From assembly GCA_963969345.1 (NCBI GenBank), contig OZ017767.1, positions 9,799,547-9,863,546 of the forward strand: a DNA stretch of 64,000 nt. Direction: 5' to 3'. The translations under genes and the position numbers were made by a program. The notes below the pieces were generated by a model, which searched no databases, was not told the origin of the DNA, and saw only the letters and a list, made by a program, of their open reading frames with translations. This document shows, one piece after another, positions 33,768-46,853 of the stretch; positions within the stretch are counted from its first letter, which is position 1; every line of letters starts with the position of its first letter. This DNA is from Turbatrix aceti. Taxonomy: Eukaryota; Nematoda; Chromadorea; Rhabditida; Panagrolaimidae.

Positions 33768-34819
33768 CTAAAAAACTTTTATATAATTTTTTTTTATTAA
33801 AAGATTTTCATATTAAATATACAGCTAACAAATTTTTTGTCTGTGATCAAATGAAAAAGAAAAATTGAAAAGTGAATTTCAGTCAAATTTTTTTGACGGC
33901 CAAATCAAATAAACTCCAACCCGGCTGACTCTAAATACTTTGGTTTCTGATTTTTGTGTTTTAAAGCATAATAAAATAAATACAAAAAATGCAAAAGGTG
34001 GGGGGAAATGTAACTCCGCGTCGTTTTTTCACCTGCCATTTGCGTTTGATGAAAAACGTTACAATGTATCTAAATATTCATACAAACTAACAAAAAGAAA
34101 AATTGCATTATCAGGCACCGATTCTAAAGCCTATTTCTCTATTTAATAATATTTAGAAACAAAAGGTTTTTGCGCTGGCGGGCAAAGTGCCCTGGATAAA
34201 AATTAGTTTTTGTTAATAAAATACGCAAAAAAAGGAGACATCAAGAAATTCGTATGCGTGAGCATAGATCAATACAAAAAAATAGAGATAAATTTCAAAT
34301 GCAATTTTTTGATCGTTAAAGTCAAATAAACCCCGACCTTGCTTTACCGCACAATCTGCAACTAAAAATTGCGCTTCATCGTTGAGGGATGTAGTGAAAG
34401 GTTGTGTCGTATTCACACCTGCTTTTTGCAAGCTTTAAAAAAACATACGTGTTTATGTTTTTGTACGGAACAGTATTTTGAAAAATAATATGTAATATTT
34501 TTAATCGAACTACATAACATAGGTTCTGAGGTTTGAGTTTTTTTTTTGTTCACGTTTAATCACATCTAACATAGTAAGTTGTGATAAGAAAATTGTCGCC
34601 GAAGATGAAGTAGGGTACATATTTGTACAAAAGTGATAAGATCGGTTCAGCTTCATTAGCTGCTATCTTTGCAATCAGAGTACCGAGTGGACGCCACATT
34701 TCATCAACAAATATTTATCACAACCTTTATCAATCAAAATCTTAGAAGAACATTGAACGTGTCTTGAAAAGTTACCCGTTTGTTTTACATATAAATTAAC
34801 CACATAAATATACACAAAA
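33768..34819. other. Intergenic between fucosyltransferase genes 2 and 3
   Basis: AT-rich, with short open frames that have no protein-like pattern or splice context. It presumably includes the promoter of gene 2 and the 3' end of gene 3. Nothing else recognised. Confidence 0.4.
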
Positions 34820-36086
34820 TCAAATTACTAACGCAGGATTATAAACAGTTCGGTACACCGGGAACTTCTCATAAAACCAACGATTATCGATAACTGTTTT
34901 CCCGGATTTTGGGTCGAATTCAATGGATTGCCATTCGGGAAGAAAGTAATCGTAGTCGAAAAAATCCTTTGAATAATTTCTATTTTTAGAAGTCTGAGCG
35001 TTGTAGAAAATAGGAACTCCCTCTGGCATGAGGTAGGCCATCCACCATGCAAACGTGGACCCAGAAGCCGACATGAGAAATGAATCACAGTATTTCGAGG
35101 CAAAATAGATGTCATCTCCCCGGGTGCCGTTAATAAAAACAGGTCGATAAACTGGAGAAAATAAAGTCGTATTAACTTTTAGAGAATTTATAAAACTTGG
35201 CGTGTCACCCAGAATCACGGCTGAAAATGGTTTGGTCGTGTTGATGGCGTTCCGCATAAGTTCCATTGCCGGAAAAATAAATTCTGCCCTGGATTCTAAG
35301 CTTTCGTGTTTTTTGAAATCGCCAAGACGAGTGTGAACGCACAATTTATGGCTTTCCTTGTCCAGTAACACAGAAGCAAGCCTGTCAACTCTGGATTGGA
35401 TTTCGGTAGAAAATTCTAGGATTTTTAGAATGCTGCTTTTCGCGAAATGAAAATATTTGTATGACTGTAGATAGTTTCCGTTTAGAATCAAAAACTTGGA
35501 ATCGGTGTCATGCATTATGGAAAAGTCATCGAATCTTGAAATCATCAATCCGTAATCAGTGTGATGAGATTTTTTAGGCTCTGGTATTAGACCGAACAAA
35601 AACTTCTTTGTAACGGGGAAGATGCCATTTAGCTCGCGAATAACCTCGGGCACGCATTTTTTTTGGGTATCGAAAAAAGGGAAACGATTGAAGTGCAAGC
35701 CGATGCCGTAGAGTGATGCCATTCGGAATATCTGGAATTTATTATAAATATCATATTTCTTTAAATTTTTAAATTTTTAAATTTTTAAATTTTTAAATTT
35801 ATTTTTATTTTTTTACACTTTGTAGTCAACTCACCCGATTGCCGAGTCCGCTACAGACGCCAAAAGTACTCGTAATAAACCGTGAGTTTGTGGGTGATCT
35901 CAATGGAAGGCCGCTGTTTCCATTTGTGGTATTCAAAAAATTATCCGCGTTATTATGTTCCATCACTAAAGCAAGAAAAGCTTCATTTGTAGCAATAATT
36001 TCACTCGTAGGAGTTACAAAATTGTAGTACAACAAAGCGCTGGAAACTAGCAAGATAATCACAACATAAGTAAATATATACCGCAT
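34820..36086 (-). CDS. GT11 family fucosyltransferase-like protein 3
   Basis: Two exons, 36086-35835 and 35731-34820, give 387 residues. A signal anchor (MRYIFTYVVIILLVSSALLY) is followed by a stem, SRFITSTFGVCSGLGNR, MASLYGIGLHFNRFPFF, the GDP-fucose motif CVHTRLGDF, AVILGDTPSFINSL and SASGSTFAWWMAYLM, then FFDYDYFLPEW. The last 170 residues are almost the same as gene 2 while the first 200 are more diverged, which suggests conversion between these neighbours. It is the intact member of the minus-strand pair. Golgi location inferred. Confidence 0.85.
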
Positions 36087-37678
36087 TGATCCTAAAATTA
36101 TATTTATATTTATTTATGTTAACGTCGGCAAAAATTGTTTACGTAAATTTTAATTTAAAAGTGCCGATCGATTGATCAAGCATATTATGTATTTAAAAAT
36201 ATTGTATCAAAAAGTAAACACGACAAAAAGCAATGTCGCGAGAATAAATGAGGCAACTAGTCAAACAAGCATTGTATGGACGGGGAAAAATGCAGCAGCA
36301 CTACCTTTTTGTATGAGCACAGCGGTATAAGCATCGCCAACAGGTGCTGTCTTATCATCGATTCTGAATGATGTGAGGGGCAGTCGGGGACAAAAGGGAA
36401 AAGGGGGTGATCATGTTGAAAAAATACAATATTTGTTTAGGCAAATAAAAGCTTCAACTGTTTATTGATGATTTTTTATAAGGGGCACTTAATATCCTCG
36501 TTTTCACCCCATTTAAGTTTTTATGGACAAAAATCCTTTCTTGGCTACAGATCATTAAAAGTCTATAAATTTAAGAATTTGGTGCGGAATGGACTTTTCT
36601 AAGCAATCAAAATTTATTCACAGTTTTAGAATACATTTTCAATGACAAAAAATACCAACAAGGCTAAAAAAAGCATATCTAAACCACAACTATTCTTTGT
36701 TATTGTTTTGCATCACAAACAAAACCGTCTGTAGACCAGTCAAACCTTTTCTAGTACGCTAATATCATTTTTATTTACTATTTATGATTTTTTTGAATGA
36801 CCAAATATTAATCTCCCGTAAACCACTGAATGCAATAATAAACATTACCGGACATCACACAGCACACTGCGGGGAAGAGTCAAAATTTCTGATTTCTGGA
36901 TATGTCAATTCAGCTAAAATCAACGTAGGAAAAGCAATTTTTTTGAATAAGAAGTTTTTTTATTGTTCTGTTTCACCAAAAAAAGTGTTCCGCCCGTTTT
37001 TTTGTTAGAAAACGGAAACAGTAATACCGGACGAAATTTACTTTCCACGTATGCTAGCAACATTCGTTGTTGTTACGGGTGACTGTATTGATGACTGATG
37101 TGAGAGTGGAGTACCAAGACATATACTATTTTGTTTTTCATTTTGAGAGTTTTGTCAGCACAAAACGTTTTTTCTGAATTTTCTTTAACATGTTTTGTGA
37201 ACATTAATTTTTTTTTAAATTTTTTTTTGTCAATTTATTAAAGTCCTAAAATCTGAATGTGAGTTATTCTGGCAAATGAATCACACTTGTGAGCATGAGT
37301 CCAAAAAAAGACCGAAAAACGAACGCAACCACGTAACAACAGCTCTTTTTGAGTTTGTCCTGAAGGCAAAGACGTCCTTCAACGCCTTCAACCCGATCGA
37401 CCCGCAGCGCGACCCATCTTCACCCCCTCTCTTGTCCGTAACCGGTTTAATTTTGATGATCAAAGAAGAGAAAGAAGCAAAGAGACACAAGAAAGAAGAA
37501 ATATAGTTTATACCAGCAACAACGTGCGTGAACGAATGTACATCGCTTCTCTGCGTCTGCATCAGTCAGGTGATTCTTGGACGCCTAAGGAGTTTATTTT
37601 GAGTGTTAAAATCTGGTAGAAAAGCCCAGGCTATTCACCTTCCTGTTCTGTGACTGGGTGAGTCATCGGTTTATTGCA
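36087..37678. other. Intergenic, divergent promoter region of fucosyltransferase 3 and STAT
   Basis: AT-rich sequence with a few GC-richer islands (36350-36410, 37280-37440). A plus-strand frame at 37276-37506 (MNHTCEHESKKRPK...) and its reverse are not protein-like. The last 100 bases may be STAT 5' leader. No gene supported. Confidence 0.4.
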
Positions 37679-40076
37679 ATGTCGTTCAACAGCGTGGAAG
37701 GCATGGAATTTGACCTGCCGAGTCAGGGAAGCTATCGAAGCCCATCGACTGTCTCTTCTGTTCAGTCACCCGCAACGATGGCTGCACAGATGGATTCGGC
37801 ATTTGTTGGCAAGCACAATGCGTCCGCCGAGTGCTATCAGGTGTGTGAGTCATTATTACTATATTTCTTTTATTTTGGAAATGCTGGAAAACGCGTAAAA
37901 CTTTTTTTTCAGATTTTCAAAGACGACGTGGATGTTATTTATTATGGACACGGAAATGCAGGAGATCAAGGAATGCTTATTTCGGTTTGTTTTTAATAAA
38001 AAAAAATTAACTTTAAAAATATTATTGAAAAAAATTGTTTAATTCAAAAATTATGTTTTAATAAAAAATTTAATTTTAAAAACCCCATTGAAAAAAATTT
38101 TCATTTAAAAATTAATATTTTATAAAATTTTTTTTAATAAAAATTTCTTTGAATAAAAAATTTATAAACATAAAAAAATTATAGCGCATCCTCCAAACAT
38201 GCACTCAGCTAGCAATTGTCTACGAATCCGAAAAGCAATATCTAATGGGCGAAGTTCTTTGCACGTGGGCAATCAGACAACAAAAAGTCTCCATTGGCAG
38301 CGCGTGGACCCAGCAACAACACTACAACCAACTCGCAATCATCGACACACAATTTGAATACTTTGGCGAGCTTCTGGAGCAAACACTTTCCGGTTTAGAA
38401 TTTTTGGTTAACAGTTTTCCAAAACACGGATTCGAAGATTGCCTCATCAAAATCCGTCATATTGCTCACTACTTTTTATTTTTCTCAATCATCGTTTCCA
38501 AGCAACCTCCGTCGGTCGTTGTCAAGTGTGGCGAGGCAGAGAACCACAGACGCAGTCGATTTTGGTTTAGTACTGAAATTCGAATTCTCGGGGGAAGAGC
38601 TTTTGGACTGTCAAAAGCGGCGGATAAGACAACGGTTGTCTGCTACCTGATCACGGATGAAACCGCAAAAGCGGTTTTGGCAAATGCATATCACGATGTT
38701 ACAGAAAATGAAGAATTTGTCATTGAACCACAAACATCTGTGCTCAAACAAGACGATGTCAATGGGCATGCTGCAAGGTTCGACGACATGGTCGGTCTCA
38801 ACACGAAAAAAAATTAGTTGAAATAAAGTATTTTTAGCGTTTGTCCAAAAAAGGACCTCTCAGAAGGGACGGCGTGGCGACAAAGCGTTACTGTCTGTGT
38901 TACAACATTGCCATTCCTGCAAAGCACGACATTCACCTGATTGGGAAGAAGGTATCACTCCCGTTTGCTGTTCTGGTCGGTCCAAAGGCCGACGTTGAGG
39001 CAAGACTAATGCTTGAAAGGAGCTTTGCGGATTTGGTGCGCAAGCCTTTATCTGATATTCCGCTGGCTGTTCATTATACCGACATGACAGAGGCTCTGGA
39101 GATGAAATTTCAGGTAAATGTTTTGGGTTTTAAAAAAATGTAAAATTTTTATTTCGAGGTTTTTTACATAAACAAATTATAAATTTTAGTTTTAAAACTT
39201 TTTCAAAATTATAAAGACAAAAAAAGTATTTTAAAAACGAAAATTAGATTTTTTTTTGTTTTTTTTTAAAACAAAAATTTTATAGCAATTTCCATTTTTT
39301 ACAAACTTACTTTATGTAAAACTTAAAAAATTTAGTTCCTGATGTCAGTAAAAAAAATTTTAAATTAATAAAAAAGTTTTAGTCTCTGATCGAAATTCCT
39401 CAAAAATCAACAGACATGATTCCCCTCCGACAGCCAAGGACTTTTACAAACCACACAAAACACCATTTGATCCATCGACTAAAACCCAATGAATCAGCTC
39501 ACATTATGCTTGACAACTTTTTAAAAGTTTGTACTTGATTACATTTTTTTGTCTTTATGTAATTTTTTTATTTAGCTTCCAGTCGCCGAAGAATTTGTCC
39601 TAAAACGCGGCTCAACAACGGATGGCGAATGGAAACTCGTGCCATACTTTGAATGGTTCTTCAAAACCGCAGAACTGGTCAACAAGCATTTTTTGGATCT
39701 TTGGAACGACGGACTAATTTTTGGATTTTGTAGCAAGGATGAAGCCGAGCATCTTTTAACTGAAATTCCCAGACCAACAATGCTGGTTCGATTTTCGGAT
39801 ATTGAATTTGGAAAGATTAAACTTAGCGTACGGGATCGACACGGACAACTCAGACATAAGTGGTACTCGGCGCAGGAATTGGCAGTTCGGTCTCTCAGCA
39901 AGGAACTCATGGGTAATGGAAGTTTCTACGGCGTAGAATGTATCTACCCGGATATCAATTTTGCACACGCGCTGGGATCCAAGACACCCCAGCCCATGGA
40001 GCCACGTAAGCCTAGAAACCTCCAACCAACGCCCCTATACTTTGATAATCAAGAAGCTGCGACGCCGTCAATTTAA
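37679..40076 (+). CDS. STAT-family transcription factor
   Basis: Exons 37679-37840, 37913-37984, 38185-38790, 38838-39113, 39383-39526 and 39576-40076 give 586 residues, close to short nematode STATs and lacking the vertebrate N-terminal domain. Coiled-coil region: EVLCTWAIRQQKVSIGSAW. DNA-binding domain: VSKQPPSVVVKCGEA, then FWFSTEIRILGGRAFGLSK, and after an intron KRYCLCYNIAIPAKHDI and KKVSLPFAVLVGP. Linker: ESAHIMLDNFLK. SH2 domain: WFFKTAELVNKHFLDLWNDG, then RPTMLVRFSDIEFGKIKLSV with the phosphotyrosine-binding Arg. After the SH2, the tail YFDNQEAATPSI holds one candidate phospho-Tyr. In C. elegans, STA-1/2 act in antiviral or epidermal immune signalling; here function is by analogy. Confidence 0.85.
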
Positions 40077-40263
40077 ACTAATAAAATGTTTTTGTTAAAT
40101 TAATAAAATTTTATGAACGAAAAAATAATATTTGTTTTAGATAAAATTTGTAAAAACTTGACTTTTGTCAACAATGAGAAGTTTTTCAAATAGGTTTAGT
40201 GACACATTTCAAATTTTGTAAATTAAAAAAAAATAGTACTTATTGCGGGTACTGAAAGCTGAC

Positions 40264-40735
40264 GTCAGCTTTAGCGCGCACGAAAACACGACGCACGAAA
40301 AGTCTCTCTTTCGTGCGTCGTGGCAGCCAACACTGGCCGCACCAAAACCGTTGTTTTTTCAGTTGATTTTTCACGAGTGGCAAATTAATGCTACCACCCC
40401 TACTAAAACGCCGTTTTTGTGACCGAAAATAAAAGAAGGGTTTGCATCGTTTTTTGATTGACTGACCGACTGAAGAATGGTTTGGCTCGTGTCGGTTGAT
40501 CAGTTGCGCGCGTTGCCGCAACTTGCCGGCACTATCGGATGGTGAACTTTAGTCTCTATTTTTTTTACAAAAGTCACTAAACCTTCAATTTGCTTTACAA
40601 AATTACTTATGTTAGTGATATGGTGAATCGCTTTATGGTGAAACGCGTGTATGATGAACGATTCGTATGGGGAACCACCCGATATGGTGAACTTTCCTAT
40701 GGGGGGTATTCCGTATGGCGAAAAGCCCATAACGT
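40264..40735 (-). mobile_element. Interspersed repeat with terminal hairpin, copy B
   Basis: Reverse-strand copy of the element at 1850-2374, about 90% alike by eye, covering 1930-2374 of it. The same 14-bp hairpin arms lie at 40287-40300 and 40309-40322. Beyond GCGCGCTAAAGCT the sequence changes to a GACGTCAGCT palindrome not present in copy A, which fixes the border. Confidence 0.6.
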
Positions 40736-41110
40736 TCAATAAACAGATAGGTGCCATGGCCTGAATATTTTTTTTACATTTGAAAGTGTAAATGTAAAAA
40801 TTGTCTGATCGGATTTTTTTTATTGGAAAATGGACTCCCATTAAAAAAAATCATACAATAAAATCGCAAAAAAAATGAATAATTCAAGTGTTCCAAAAAG
40901 TGCAACACCATGAACGTTTGCAGCCACGCAATTGGACAAAATGTTTTGGCTGAATGATGGTCGAAAAATGCGCAAATACTGGCTAACCAAGCACATATAC
41001 GCACATCCTGGGCAAATAATTATTTTTCAGTCTATCGCATCATCAATTTGAAAAACAAGTGAAGATAGGAGTGCTTACTAAATATTTATTTCTTGCATTT
41101 TGCGTAAAGC
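40736..41110. other. Intergenic upstream of fucosyltransferase 4
   Basis: AT-rich, with no supported gene. It contains the probable promoter of the gene at 41111. Confidence 0.35.
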
Positions 41111-42464
41111 ATGAAAATATCGGATACTTCGTGTTGTGTTTTTATTTTATTTTCATTTGGTCTTGTATATTTGGTATTTCGCGATTCACTTATAACTTCT
41201 CAAGTATCAATAAAATCAACCGATTTGACACCTTTTTATGCCGCTGAAAATTTACCTGTGGAAAATAAGTTGCTGCCCATGATGCCAAAGTCGGCAGTTA
41301 ACAAATCCAGATTTATTGCCAACTTTATCCACGATTGTGCTGGAATTGGAAATTGGGTTTGTTTTTTTAATAACAGTGAAAAACTTTGAATACAACCAAC
41401 AAACTTTAAAAAACTAATTTGCGCGCCAACTTTTGAAATTTTGGAAGACTTCAAATTTTTTCGTTGCGAAACCCCTTTTTGAAAAAAAACTTTGACATCT
41501 TAGCTCTTCCGCTTCGCAGGCTGCTATGGAATTGGACTAAAATTTGACCGACTTCCTTACTTTGACCTTAGAAATGGTTGTGCAGAAAAGTTGCTCAAAG
41601 AAATTCATGATACTTTTCCTACGACAAGAAATGTCCTCAGTGGTATTCTGGCCCCTGAAAACGAAACCCGTCGAACAGACTACGCATTGATGGCTTTTAA
41701 ATTTGACGACTTTTCCATCATGCATGATGCACCTGAAAAATACCTTCTCATCAATGGAAGATTTCTGCAAACGTACAAGTATTTTCACTTTGCTCGGTCG
41801 TCGATTCGAAAACTTTTAGAATTTGGAGAAGAGACAAAAAAGCGGATCGATGGTTATGCGACCGGAATTTTTAGGTCAGTTTTTTTCAATAATTTTTTTT
41901 AAGTTTGTTAAAAACTCTAGAAACGAAATCACCTCCACGCATAAACTCTGCGTTCACACTCGCGTCGGAGATTTCAAAAAACACGAAAGTCTTGAATCGA
42001 GAGTAGAATTCATCGTCCCAGCGATGGAATACATGCGAAGCATGATCAACACAACCAAGCCGTTTTCCGCCGTGATCCTAGGCGACACACCGGATTTCAT
42101 AAAATCTATACCCATCAATTTGACTACCTTTCAACAACGATACTATCCGTCGTTCAAAGAACGTACAGACGATATATATTTTGCTACAAAATACTGTGAT
42201 TCATTTCTTATGTCAGCGTCTGCGTCAACATTTGCCTGGTGGATGGCATACCTCTTGCCAGAGGAGGTTCCAGTCTTTTACAACTCACAAACATCTAAAA
42301 ACCGTAAGTATGGAAAAGATTTTTTTGACTACGATTATTTTCCACCGGAATGGACGAGATTGGAGGTTAATTTAATGAACAACACCGTATTTGTGGATCA
42401 AAGATGGCATTATGAAAAGTATGGTGTGCATAAGGCTATGTTTGCTCCTAGGTTTACTCTTTGA
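41111..42464 (+). CDS. GT11 family fucosyltransferase-like protein 4
   Basis: Exons 41111-41356, 41504-41874 and 41921-42464 give 386 residues. Exons 2 and 3 have the same lengths (371 and 544 bases) as in gene 1. Signal anchor within the first 25 residues (CCVFILFSFGLVYLVF), then SRFIANFIHDCAGIGN, LFRFAGCYGIGLKFDRLPYF, the GDP-fucose motif CVHTRVGDF, AVILGDTPDFI and SASASTFAWWMAYLLPE. A type II Golgi enzyme is inferred. The acceptor AG at 41502-41503 was chosen because it restores the LFR start of exon 2 seen in the other genes. Confidence 0.85.
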
Positions 42465-42579
42465 TATTTTTGTGGAATGCAAATAAAATATGAAAGTTAG
42501 TTGTACATACATTGGAACTGTTTTTAACTGACTATTTAGAAACTGCTGATGTTAATAAAAATTAAGAGGTTGTCATAAT

Positions 42580-42721
42580 CAGAGATGGCAGATCAGATCA
42601 TTTGCGGGGTTATCTGCGATCTGATCTGATATGCCAGTGATCTGATCTGGATTATTTGCGAACTGATCTGATCTTTTCTGAGCTGATCCGATCTATGAGC
42701 TGATCTGGTCTCCCATCTCTG
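42580..42721. mobile_element. Short hAT-like element of the CAGAGATGGC family
   Basis: 142 bases with ends CAGAGATGGCAGATCAGATC and its near complement (right end GGTCTCCCATCTCTG). The interior consists of the same GATCTGATC-type repeats as the XDH-intron element. Flanking 8-mers GTCATAAT and GATTTAAT agree at five or six positions, so any target duplication is eroded. Confidence 0.7.
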
Positions 42722-42874
42722 GATTTAATGATAAATATGTATCTTTGCAATGCAAAAGAATTATTTATTCAAAAACGATAAAAATGATCAAAAATATGAC
42801 ACAACAGTGGGTAATGTGATTTGAGAACATTAAAATTGCAAAGCCCTGATGTAAATTTAAAAATTAAAAAAAAA

Positions 42875-44701
42875 TTAATTTCTTGTTCTAGAAAATTCTT
42901 CCACGAGACCCCGACGTCGAGACGGAAGTTGGCAAATCCTGGTTTTCAAGCCATGATTAGAAATCTGAATCAACGTATGCAAATCTCGATGACGCTCGGC
43001 GAAGTGCGTCATAGCTTCGTAAATGCCCATAATGTGGCCGAATCGCACAGCACCGGGAGCTTCGCCAAGCTTGGCCTGCAGGTGACCAAGCAGCGCTGTT
43101 ACGTACCGATCTTGTTCCTTTTGCAGTAGTTTTCGAGATTTGCTCTGAAGTTTGGAATTTGACGCATCACACATGATGATAGCCTTGAGCAGAACGTATT
43201 CTTCTTTCGTGATTGAATTTCGATGAAGCGGCTCAAGTGCTCTCACGAAAATTTCAATTTCAGGATTCACCGGATTTTTTAGCATCTTCATTGGCGCAAA
43301 GCCGTCTGGCATAATAATAGTTGACGAATTTTGCGCGTAACTGTAGTAACTCTGCATGAAAGTCATATTGATCAAAACTGATCGACGCAAAAGAGATACC
43401 TAAAATATTTAATATTTTTGTATAAATTAAAGACATATGTAAAATGTTTACCTTTTCGTCTTCTTCTAGCTTGTCAAAAAATGAAAATATCTTGGATATT
43501 TCGATGCTGATGATCAGATCAATACTGAGCCAATCTTTAAAATTAAGAGGTTCTTTGTCACTATATTCAGGGGAATCGTGCGTGTATACAATTGGCTTTC
43601 GAATTAACTTTTCATACTTATCCGCATCTCCTAGTAGTGGTTTAAGCTTGATTATGTCAATAATATTTTTTTCGAACAAATGCGAAGGATTAAATTCTGA
43701 TTCTCTGAGTTTTTGGACTTTGAGCTCCAGAAAACACAGGAAATCAATATCTCTCGAGTTATGCGTTTGTTGGAAAATTGGAATAAATTTGGAAGAAGTA
43801 GGACTGAGTGCTGAATTGTTTGAATCCAATGAATCATCGGACATCGTCTGCAAGTTGCGTTTCTGCCGGGTAATAAACGTGGAGACATCGTTAGGATTTA
43901 CTCCTTCAGGCAGCTTAATGGCGGCTGGATTCATGCCAACGGCAAGACACTGGTTAAACCGACACGCACGACACCGCACATTCATTGCAACATTGCAGGT
44001 GCCATCGCGCTTGCATTTGTAACTTTTGAGTTGGAGAATGGATCGTCGAAAAAACGTCTTGCAACCGTTGCACGAAGGCACGTCGTAGTGACAGCAGTTG
44101 GCAGGGGCACGGCAGATAATGCATTCTTTTGGGGTCAGAAATTGCGACATGGTGGGAATTGTAGATTTGTTCTGCAGTTTGCAATTGTTATTTAAAAATA
44201 GATCAAAAAGAACTTTTAGAATTTTATGTCAAGTGCTACATCAAAGATCGTGATAAAATCAAGTATGCGGAAAATCTGGAGAAAATCGTATGCGAGTACG
44301 GGTAAATATTTTCAGATATGTACGAGATGAAAAGGTCAGATATAAGTTCCAAAAAAGAGCAGAACTCCACCCCAAATCACGGCATTTATTTTCAAAGGCA
44401 CTTTTTTGAGAAACAATAATCAAAGTTTGTCAACTTTGAAGCTTAAAAAAAAGATTTTAAAAAATTCATTAGTATATTTGGTTGTTTTTGTGATCACAAT
44501 CCCAGCCAAATGTTCACGCTCGCTCATTGAACAAAGCACTATTATTAGCAGCGCGTAGAAAATTTTTAGGAAAAAAAAATGACACAATGAAACGTAAAAA
44601 AAACAAACCATAAAATCATCATCATTGTCTCCGGTTGTCTCATTGCATCCGGAACTCGAAGATGACGACGCTTCAATATCTGTGAAGTTTATTGATTGCA
44701 T
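42875..44701 (-). CDS. Nematode supplementary nuclear receptor (NHR) B
   Basis: Exons 44701-44609, 44171-43452 and 43399-42875 give 445 residues. Same architecture as receptor A: Ser-rich leader (MQSINFTDIEASSSSSSGC), C4 zinc fingers CIICRAPANCC with P-box CNGCKTFFRRS, then CKRDGTC and CRACRFNQCLAVGMNP, and a ligand-binding half with FLCFLELKVQKLRESEFNP. Exon 2 differs from A at about one residue in four, while exon 3 is nearly identical up to HRDLH, after which the tails diverge (ending SRTRN here). This is the inverted-arm copy and appears intact. A DNA-binding transcription factor is inferred. Confidence 0.85.
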
Positions 44702-45867
44702 GCACGTTTATCGACTATAAACTTATGTCTGAAAAAGAGCATTCTCACAAATTGTAGTCTAGCAAATTATAGGCGTAAAGCTAAAATAAAGCAAAGAAAA
44801 AAGGCGTAGCAATAACTGTTCTATGTGTTTTTTACATCAACACTCAAAGCACAATGAATACACAAAAAATCGATTGTAACCAAGGGAATACACATGCACT
44901 CGCCGGTGTACTAAAAAGAAAAATGAAACCGGAATGACAAAAAAAATTCCCGCAAACTTGCAACATTGGACGAAAAGTTGAGCACTAAATACCACCCCTA
45001 CACGCGGTCCGTACACATCGTTGATGTTGCGCATCAACAAACAAATGGGTTTGTCCGTCAATTATATCATGTACAATAAGTGAACAACGAAAGACAAATT
45101 TGGAAGCTTGCATCACCGAAAACAATCATATTTATTATGTCCCATAAATCTGTCGCGCTTCGCGACGAAACATAATAGCATAAAACTTCCTTTATATAAT
45201 TTTTTGTCTCGACGTCTATTGTGTACAGTGCACACAACTGTGCGTCACCAACGTGCTAAAACGTGGCGTAACAACACAATCCTCCCACAGTCTCCACGTT
45301 TCCCCATTTTTCGTTGTTCAATGATTATCTTTGTGATCCTATCTAGTAGTGCATCTGTTACAATTTTGCAGATTTGCAAATTGTGAAAAACTATTTTTAT
45401 AAAAGTGCATACATGAATAAATTTTTTTTTGGAAAAAAATCGTTTTACAGTTTATGAAAAAAACATACAACGTTAACAAAATTTAACTACCGTAATCCAC
45501 AGAATGGAGTATCATTTTCAATGATCTGTCACAATACACGAACAATCATAAATTTTATAAAATTATTAATTTTCGAATGACCCAAACAATTTTTAGTAAC
45601 CAACTTATGTTTGTGTTATAAATATGTATTTAGCAAAACAAGGTGACTAACATAAACATAAGTTATGTACACGCTACTGCGTGCAAAATAAATAATAATT
45701 CGTTACCAGGGGGAACTAAATGCAATAAAATTTTTTAAACACGGATTAAGTTGCACGCGTGCACGAAATTAAAAAGATACAAAAATGCTATGCTATACAG
45801 AAAAATTAAATTTTTATTTAAAACACATAGAGCTACAAATCAGTCGTAAAAGGCATCCGTTTTGTTT
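44702..45867. other. Intergenic between receptor B and partner copy 2; XDH-free side
   Basis: It corresponds to the place where the other arm holds XDH and flanks (9.25-18.4 kb). 45060-45200 retains the inverted counterpart of 18000-18180 (words such as GGAAGCTTGCATC and ATATTTATTATGTCCCAT), probably shared upstream DNA of the two nuclear receptors. No XDH trace is visible. No gene is supported. Confidence 0.45.
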
Positions 45868-46633
45868 TCATTGTTCAAGTTTAGCTCGACTTTTGCTGAA
45901 GCCCAGCTTCTGCATAAAACGCGTGAGGCTGCTCGTTCGGTGAACCTTGGGTTTGGTTTTCTTTGTTACAATACTGGAAAGCACCTCGTTGTTGCGGGCC
46001 ATCTAAAAATATTTTTGACCAAAATAATGCAATACAAAAAATCTACAATTTTCTTGAGCTCTTGACTGGAGATCTGATTTGAGATGGTCGAAGTCGTTGC
46101 AGCACGCTGAATTGCTTCTTCTTTTTCCAGTTTTTTGTCAACTTCTGCGAAGAGCTTTGAGAACCGCCAGGAAAAGCATTCGTGCGAATCACGGAAGTTT
46201 TCCACGAGCGAGCGCAGTTCTTTGCGACTTTCCGGGTTTGTGATGTCAAATTCACGTTTGATGTAGTCATACAACTTGTCGGCACAGGCAACCGACTTCC
46301 TGGCCTTCAGTATTGTCCTGTTGATGCCAGGAATCGATTCCGGAGCTTTGAGGACTTCAGTGTTGATTGTGGGAACAACGGTAAAACTCTCGTCTGCAGA
46401 TTCGTTGTGAGGACCAAAGAACCTGTTGTTGTAGCCTTCAAAAAGGGTCTCCATCTTGTTCTTCAGCTCCTCCAGTTTGATTCTGTCGTATGGCGAGAGC
46501 TGCAAACACAAATCTCAGAAAACGGATACCAAAACATCGCAAAACTCACAGCGTGCTCTTCGAGGATGGAACAGATATCGTCGTAAGGACGGCTCCGATC
46601 CACGAGAATCTCTGGTGGAGACGATTCAGACAT
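45868..46633 (-). CDS. Unrecognised NYN-partner protein, copy 2
   Basis: Exons 46633-46550, 46499-46047 and 46002-45868 have exactly the same lengths as copy 1 (84, 453, 135) and encode 223 residues. By eye, 18 residues differ from copy 1 (about 92% identity), with no stop or frameshift, so both copies look functional. It keeps LSPYDRIKLEELKNKMETLF, the KELRSLVENFRDSHECFSW helix and the basic tail KPKVHRTSSLTRFMQK. It follows the NYN copy 2 gene on the same strand with the same spacing as in the other arm. Confidence 0.7.
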
Positions 46634-46853
46634 CTTCCTGGGCGTTCCCATCGTTGAGGACGGACAACCAGCTCACAAACGACAACTTGAAAACTGACAA
46701 AAACGAATGATGAGCGCAGGTAAGAAAACGCTATTCTAATTTTGATAAATCATCAGTTTCCAACAAATTTCAGAAAAAACAAATTTATTCAGTCAAAAAT
46801 AAATATGAATGCAAAAAACACTGACAAAATTCAAATTAGCCGCAAGGTACGGT

